DNA from: Neoechinorhynchus agilis
Taxonomy: Eukaryota > Acanthocephala
Assembly (NCBI GenBank): GCA_051530055.1
Contig: CM121341.1
Coordinates: 9,362,001-9,426,000 of the forward strand
Length of the DNA: 64,000 nt
Direction of reading: 5' to 3'
In this document: one piece after another, positions 58,620 through 64,000 of the stretch
Numbering within the stretch: the first letter of the stretch is position 1
Layout: each line of letters begins with the position of its first letter
Notes under the pieces: generated by a model
Seen by the model: only the letters and a program-made list of their open reading frames with translations
What the model was told of the DNA's origin: nothing
Databases searched by the model: none
Made by a program: the position numbers and the translations under genes

Positions 58620-60060
58620 CTAAAATCCGAATCAATAGAACCAGCTTGTCAGTAAAAACATTTAAGTAAACATTTCCAATATTTTTTCATTGCCGTCGAT
58701 ATTAAAATCCAGACTAAATCTAAAGGTTAAAAATCCCTAACCATAAATTCCAATAAGGTTCAAAGATTTGAGATCATCCCACGGTTATTACTGGATTATT
58801 TGTGTAAATACCAGAATACCGTAAGTGTGTTCTTGAGTGTTCAAAATTGCTCCACGACAAGAAATCTATTCTGATTTGTATCTAACCATATTGTGTGATT
58901 CTAAAAATTTGTAGCAATTTGCTTGTAAAGCTCCTCAATTTCTTAGCAAAAAGGTTCTTATATTATGTAAATTCACGGACCGCAACATTCGCTATCCACG
59001 ATGAATTTAGGAGTCAATTTTTTAAACTGTTCCGTTTAGTAAGGTTTACTATCGATTTATTACAACGTTACACATTCGTCCTAAAACATCCGATTTGTTA
59101 TCGTGTTTAAAAAAGAATCACTGTGTGTGTATCTTTTTTATCAACAAAAAAAGGAAAAGGTTGTGAATCGATTTTATTAATACTGTCGCGTTGAACCAAA
59201 TTTCATTCTCGATCAGCAACTATGGTGAGTCGCTTTTAGGACAAACCGATACCTATAACGGTCAATGATGAGCTTCGCTTTATAGTTTTCGATCAGAACC
59301 AAAATAAATTGAAAAAACAAAAAATCCAAACTTCAGTTTACAATTTCATCGATATGCTAAATATTTCCACGCAAAAAAATTGTTCGTCGTTTTCACATCC
59401 GCGACTATTACCCCAAAATAGTATACTAGAATAAAATCTACAACTTGTCTTCTAAATAAATATTCATTTGTACTTAAATGAATTTTTGTTGACTGATGTT
59501 ACGATAATCCTTTTTTGTCGTGCTAAAAGTAAACATTACTTTAACTCCCGTAAAGCACAATTCATTTCAGTAACGATAAAATGCCAGTCGATACTTTGGA
59601 ATCAAGTAATTCTTAACCATTGCGAGGATTAGAAACTAAAGAATGGAAGGCAACAAAATGCGTTCCACGATGCCGCAAATGTTCCTTGATTTGTCCATGC
59701 ACAATAAAATAATACTGTATAACTTTCTTTACAATAGGATTTTTGTATTCAAATTTTTGAGGGCTTTTAATACACGTCAAATTTTAATTACATACTCAAT
59801 GTTATGGAGTAAAATTTTATTTTTTGGTGAGTCATAATACATATTTTGTTGGATTTTCTCATTTTTTGCCTGATAATAAACGTTAATTTTTACACCCTTA
59901 GAATCCACATTCCAGGAGCTATCGATACAAATTAGATTTGTCCAATTAGGACTCGTATTTCTCGAGATGGTTGTTTTTCACGCTATTACGCGATTTGTTT
60001 TTGAACTAACATAAGCTCGACTATGAGTATAAATAGACCCGGGTCGGGACGAGAGCGCAA
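58620..60060. other. Intergenic, no gene seen
   Basis: AT-rich sequence before the arrestin-like gene. Short frames only. TATAAATAGACC at about 60028 is a possible TATA-like element 50 bp before the arrestin ATG. Confidence 0.4.
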
Positions 60061-60078
60061 ACATTTTAACTAACCTCA

Positions 60079-61328
60079 ATGCAAACTGATGGGCTGGACA
60101 GAAATCTCGCTTGCGTACCATACCAACCACAACCGAATACCGAATGGGGAGCAAATGTCACATTAGCCTTGCAGGGGCATCCGGATAAGTTGTACTTCAA
60201 TGGTGAATCCATCAAGTTTGATGCCAATATGTCTGTCTACGAGAAGAAAATCGACGTGAAAAGTGTGAGTATTGAGCTAATTGGTGAGGTTAAAATTAGA
60301 CGAATGAGGTAAAGCCACTGATGATCAGGTTTAAATAGGCAGGCAGTTTGAAATGCTTCTTATAAAATTCTATGCATTCATGTTAGGCTTTCGTTTAAAG
60401 TATGGAAACACTCTAAGCTTTAGTTTACTAAATATTCTAAAGGAGAAATACTTGGATTTTTTTTAGAAACAAATGTCCTTTTAAACCGATCATCAGCAAT
60501 CACTGTTTTCAATGTCGAACACTGTGCGTTTCGTGCGCATTTCGAAGATGTTACCAACTCCTGATAAGTCCTTACAGAACACTACACTTAATTTAAAGGG
60601 TTCATTGAATATTCCATCGTATGTGCCATCGACTATCGGCCACGAAAATGAAAAAGAAGCCGTGTTCGTACTCCGATACTTCGCTAAGATCATTATAGTG
60701 ATCCAATTTGACAGCAATCGCCTTTTTCGTTTCAACGGTCATGCTACAAGGCGTATTAGTGCAACCCAAGAAATAAGAATTTATCCGAGAATACGATCCA
60801 ACGACATACCTGTTCTTTATCACAACCCTGAGGAAATATGGATAATAAATGAATCATTGATTCTTCTTATCGGTCAAATGAATCAAAACATTAATCCGTA
60901 TGGCATCATAACTGTTCCGTTTGAGGTGCCTGGTCATAAGAAGTGTTTTCCAGTGATGTTAAAAATCGTTCAATTGGTTGAAATAAAAGCTAAGAATCCG
61001 GATCGTCAGTCGAAAAAGTATGAAAATGAGATAGCGGCTTTCACAATAATTCCTGGGAGTCTTTACAAAACGAAAGGAATTTTTGTAAAGCCAGGTACAG
61101 ACAATGTTTGTCGATCTAGGAAATTCTGGAGGTAAGCGCAGAACAATAAGATTTAGGAGACCAATGGGTATTATAAGCCCGACTTGTGAATGGAGTTTCT
61201 ACCACAATAGTGATACTGTTATGCTGTCCGCTGGTTATGCTCTCGTTATTCAGACTAGCTGTCCTGATTTTAGTGTTCAGGTTCCACTTTTCATGACTAA
61301 CGAAGGCTCTATCAGTGCGTGGAGATAG
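60079..61328 (+). CDS. Arrestin-domain (alpha-arrestin-like) protein
   Basis: Exon 1 (60079-60308) has the arrestin-N edge LYFNGESIKFDANMSVYEKK ... SVSIELIGEVKIRR. A second open block (about 60512-61135) continues with PSYVPSTIG, FVLRYFAKIIIVIQFD, and an arrestin-C-like part (PYGIITVPFEVPGHKKCFPV). The last block (to 61328, TAG) reads CEWSFYHNSDTVMLSAGYAL and FSVQVPLFMTNEG, matching the end of arrestin-C. The exon 1-2 junction does not join cleanly in phase, and the last frame change near 61120-61156 needs a short intron (25 or 61 nt) or is a sequence error. Alpha-arrestins are adaptors for receptor ubiquitination and trafficking. Either a real gene with an unresolved model or one recently damaged. 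Confidence 0.65.
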
Positions 61329-62027
61329 AGCCACGCACAGGAAATAAAAAAGGAATCATTTATTTTCGTCGTTTGTGTGGGATTGCGGGGATTTTCCATA
61401 TTAGCGATAATAGCTTGCAAACTTATGCACAAAACCAAAATTCTTATCATAATTTAATTGGTGGTTTGAGCACGCGATGAAATGACTTTTTGCAGCTATG
61501 CATAGGATTCGCTATTTCCGCCACTCGAATTCGCATTTAGTCCATCCTTACCATTCGAATTTTTGATTTAAATCTACCATTTGTCACAATGTTTGCATTT
61601 TAGTTTTACTCCGTTAAAAGCGTGCATTCCTTATATTTATTTTTTCCATTCGTAAGACCATCAGAAGTAAATAGTTGTTTAGAAAAACGAATGTTTGAAC
61701 GGTCCGGAGAAAAACAAAAGATTAATATTGTATTTTTCAAACAGAATTGTTTCAGATATAAAGATTAACTGGTCTCCAGTTGTTATAAAAAGACGCAGGA
61801 GCAAATGTCGACATGAATGTCATAGCTCATGAAACCATGAGAAAATATATTTTTATAGTAAAGGAAAATTAGTGGTATAAGTAAACTTGTGATGTACCAA
61901 AAAAAGTGAGCAAAACAATACAGTTTTCAGTCAATTATTCCAAGTAAATATAAAGTTGAATAAGAAATCTCCACCATTCATTTCCAATTAAACGTCTATG
62001 TGTTTATTTTTTTCGAACAAGAATAAA

Positions 62028-62219
62028 TTATCGATTTTCCTTAACATTGTTTTCAACAATATCTAATATGGGAGGTCTTTCAACAATATCCGTCCAGCAA
62101 TTTGGCACATTCCGGATTTTGATTTTGAGTATGCATAAGCAAAGGAGGTATAGTAGAATTACGAGCAAAGAAAAAGCCAACAATGAGAGAACTATAATTA
62201 AAGAAATCTTTAACATCAT
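62028..62219 (-). CDS. Possible single-pass membrane microprotein (63 aa)
   Basis: Starts MMLKISLIIVLSLLAFSL and continues into a hydrophobic stretch of about 27 residues ending in a Cys-rich edge (LLCLCILKIK), then a polar tail of 30 residues. This has the shape of a type I or tail-like membrane microprotein. Low-complexity AT-rich DNA can give such frames by chance, and no homolog is known to me. Confidence 0.3.
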   Translation of the reverse strand: MMLKISLIIVLSLLAFSLLVILLYLLCLCILKIKIRNVPNCWTDIVERPPILDIVENNVKENR

Positions 62220-63225
62220 TGAGAATTGACGTCTTCGTCTCTAGAAACTCCTTTTTTAGTAGCAAACGTTTGTCGTAAGTGACGGTGCCAAAGCAGTAGT
62301 TTGTTGTGTGAATATTTAAAGTTTCAATTAAACTGATTCCAAGGTTACGACGATATCTACTTTTTTGTGTCTATCAAGATCTTGGTTGTTGATATGTTTG
62401 CCGAATGGTACTTGGGGTACTTCAGAATTTCCTGATTTGGGAATTGAATGGATTATGGCGGGAAAATAAGTAGATTCAAGGTCGATATACGAACGATTTA
62501 AGGGTCTAATGTCTAGAAAAGAGCGTGTGTTTTTAATATTTGCCCCACTTCGATTACATTAGTTCTCGTTTGGCGTAATCGAGCACGCGACAAAATCCGT
62601 AGTTAGGTATCACTATTCTCCTAGCATCAACTAAGCATAATTTCGGTCTGACTTTTGAAAAACGACGGCGTTGGTAACATTATTATGATAGTGCTTGAAG
62701 TGTTCTCATTGGATGACTCCAAAAAAACATCTAATTAGTCGTAAATTTCGGTGATTCGTCGACCTAAGTTTTGAGAATTACCTACTAGAAAGGTGTTTTA
62801 TCAAGATTAATAACTAATTTCTTTTTTCAATACAATTCTAGTTTATGACGGTGAAAAATTGAAGGAATTTATTAAATCCGAACGCCGAACACAAAATCGA
62901 TTTAGTTCAATCTTCAAATAAATAAAATCTTAGAACTATTTATTCCAAACAAAACTATTCGCTCCTATAAAAAATCGCTCGTTAATAAGAAAATTTGTAA
63001 CTTAAAATACGTCTACTAATGATCAGTGATTCGTTAAGTTTCATGCGCAACGACAAAACTAATCCATTAGTACAATTGGAAACAACATATTTTCGTAACT
63101 ATTTGTCGTGAAGTGAGTTGAAACTAACTGGAGTTACGTCAAATGTATAAACACTCAAAGCTTTTGAAAAAGTTTCTAGTCGTAGAAATGCGAATACTCG
63201 TAACTTATGTTTGTCAAGAGACACT

Positions 63226-63312
63226 GCCGCTGTGTCCTCTGGTGGTCCAGGGTGCAGGCTTCAAACCTGTAACGGTTCATCGACCGTGTGGTTCAATTCC
63301 ACCTCGGCGGCG
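63226..63312 (+). tRNA. tRNA-Sec: Selenocysteine tRNA (anticodon TCA)
   Basis: An 87-nt sequence with the eukaryotic tRNA-Sec layout: long acceptor stem (GCCGCTG paired with CGGCGGC), D arm, anticodon arm GCAGGCTTCAAACCTGT with TCA, a long variable arm (CGGT-tcatcg-ACCG) and T arm GTGGTTCAATTCCAC. The anticodon-arm and T-arm strings match those of vertebrate and nematode tRNA-Sec as I know them. Discriminator G. It carries Ser, converted to Sec, for UGA recoding, so the host makes selenoproteins. The gene is present as a single copy in the window; tRNA-Sec usually uses upstream TATA/PSE promoter elements, which I could not define here. Confidence 0.95.
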
Positions 63313-64000
63313 GTTGATTTCCAGGGCACATTTTCATCGGTCACGACATTAAAATAGTACGTTAAGCAGAAATTCAACAAGTTTAGTCCATTATTTTTCC
63401 TATTTTGTCTGGTATTTCTTTTTATGATTTCAGAGCATCCTAGAGGAGTAATAGGAACTAATAAAACGTTCTCCATTTACGCAATTACTTCATATTCACC
63501 CATATCTCACAATTCAACTTTTGCTCTTTGAAATCATCATAGTTCGCGCCTCATCCTAAAAATTATTAAAAATTCTCACAAGATGATTCGTCCATACTCC
63601 GTAATTTTAGAGGATTGTAGCACTTGTTATTCGTTTATAAGAAATAAAATTCTTGGCAAACATATCAACTACCTTAGATCGGCTTTTTCGCTTTGTTTTC
63701 GTGTACCAACGAATCACTTGAAAAATGGTGTGCGTTTTTCGTTTGAGTAAGTTTATATTACCGATAAGATTCTTAGGAGAATTTGAGTGGATTATTCGGC
63801 AGCGAAACTAATGTAATATTGTAGAATTTCAATATTTATCTCCAATTTCAGTCAACACAATCTTTCATTTTTATGTCCATTGGCTCTTTAGTGCCAGTCT
63901 TGGAATTCGTTTAACCATTAGTTAACCGCTAAGCTGGAACAATCCCGTGAAATATTTTTTGTATTAGAAAATTCAATTTTGGTTTTCAATGCTTTTTGAA
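63313..64000. other. Window end, no gene seen
   Basis: Unique AT-rich sequence without a supportable frame or repeat. Confidence 0.4.

Overview
The window is nuclear DNA of an invertebrate animal. Genes are cut by GT-AG introns of about 50 bp to 1.5 kb, the DNA is AT-rich, and about a fifth of it is tandem or dispersed repeat. Recognisable genes are animal ones: Dicer, a vesicular glutamate transporter, the mitochondrial GTPase ERAL1, proteasome subunit PSMD4/Rpn10, the helicase DDX42, a C-type lectin, a 7TM receptor, an arrestin-like protein and a selenocysteine tRNA. Several start codons sit directly behind a splice-acceptor-like TTTYAG, which fits spliced-leader trans-splicing or introns in the 5' UTR. 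An ecdysozoan, perhaps a nematode, is my best guess, but no single feature proves it.

Layout. 0-3.5 kb: the end of an unknown gene and a secreted two-domain C-type lectin. 4.1-11.7 kb: Dicer, with a helicase region that has lost its ATP-binding motifs but two complete RNase III domains. 12-13.9 kb: three short paralogous genes for small, probably lipid-anchored proteins, arranged around a 21-bp minisatellite. 14.2-18.5 kb: a nine-exon VGLUT gene (510 aa) and a small upstream ORF on the same strand. 20-22.8 kb: ERAL1, with a LINE fragment in its intron, head-to-head with PSMD4 (23.2-24.4 kb). 24.5-29 kb: a satellite block with a 977-bp higher-order repeat.

30.1-34.3 kb: a trehalose-phosphatase C-terminal fragment and DDX42 (723 aa), head-to-head. 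34.5-46.4 kb is mostly repeats: a 151-bp tandem array, tRNA-derived SINEs, a 5'-truncated LINE, a 332-bp tandem and a 174-bp satellite, with one acidic orphan gene. 46.4-52 kb shows no supportable gene. 52-64 kb: a 374-aa protein with an acylation-type N-terminus, a two-exon GPCR, an arrestin-like gene, a possible membrane microprotein and tRNA-Sec.

Most genes are unrelated housekeeping or neuronal functions and do not form a pathway. The most unusual items are the small acylated-protein cluster, the PSMD4 intron that is essentially a foldback transposon, the helicase-dead Dicer, and the trehalose-phosphatase fragment of bacterial look. Gene models marked as phase-checked were joined by matching splice sites and reading phase by eye; no database search was possible.
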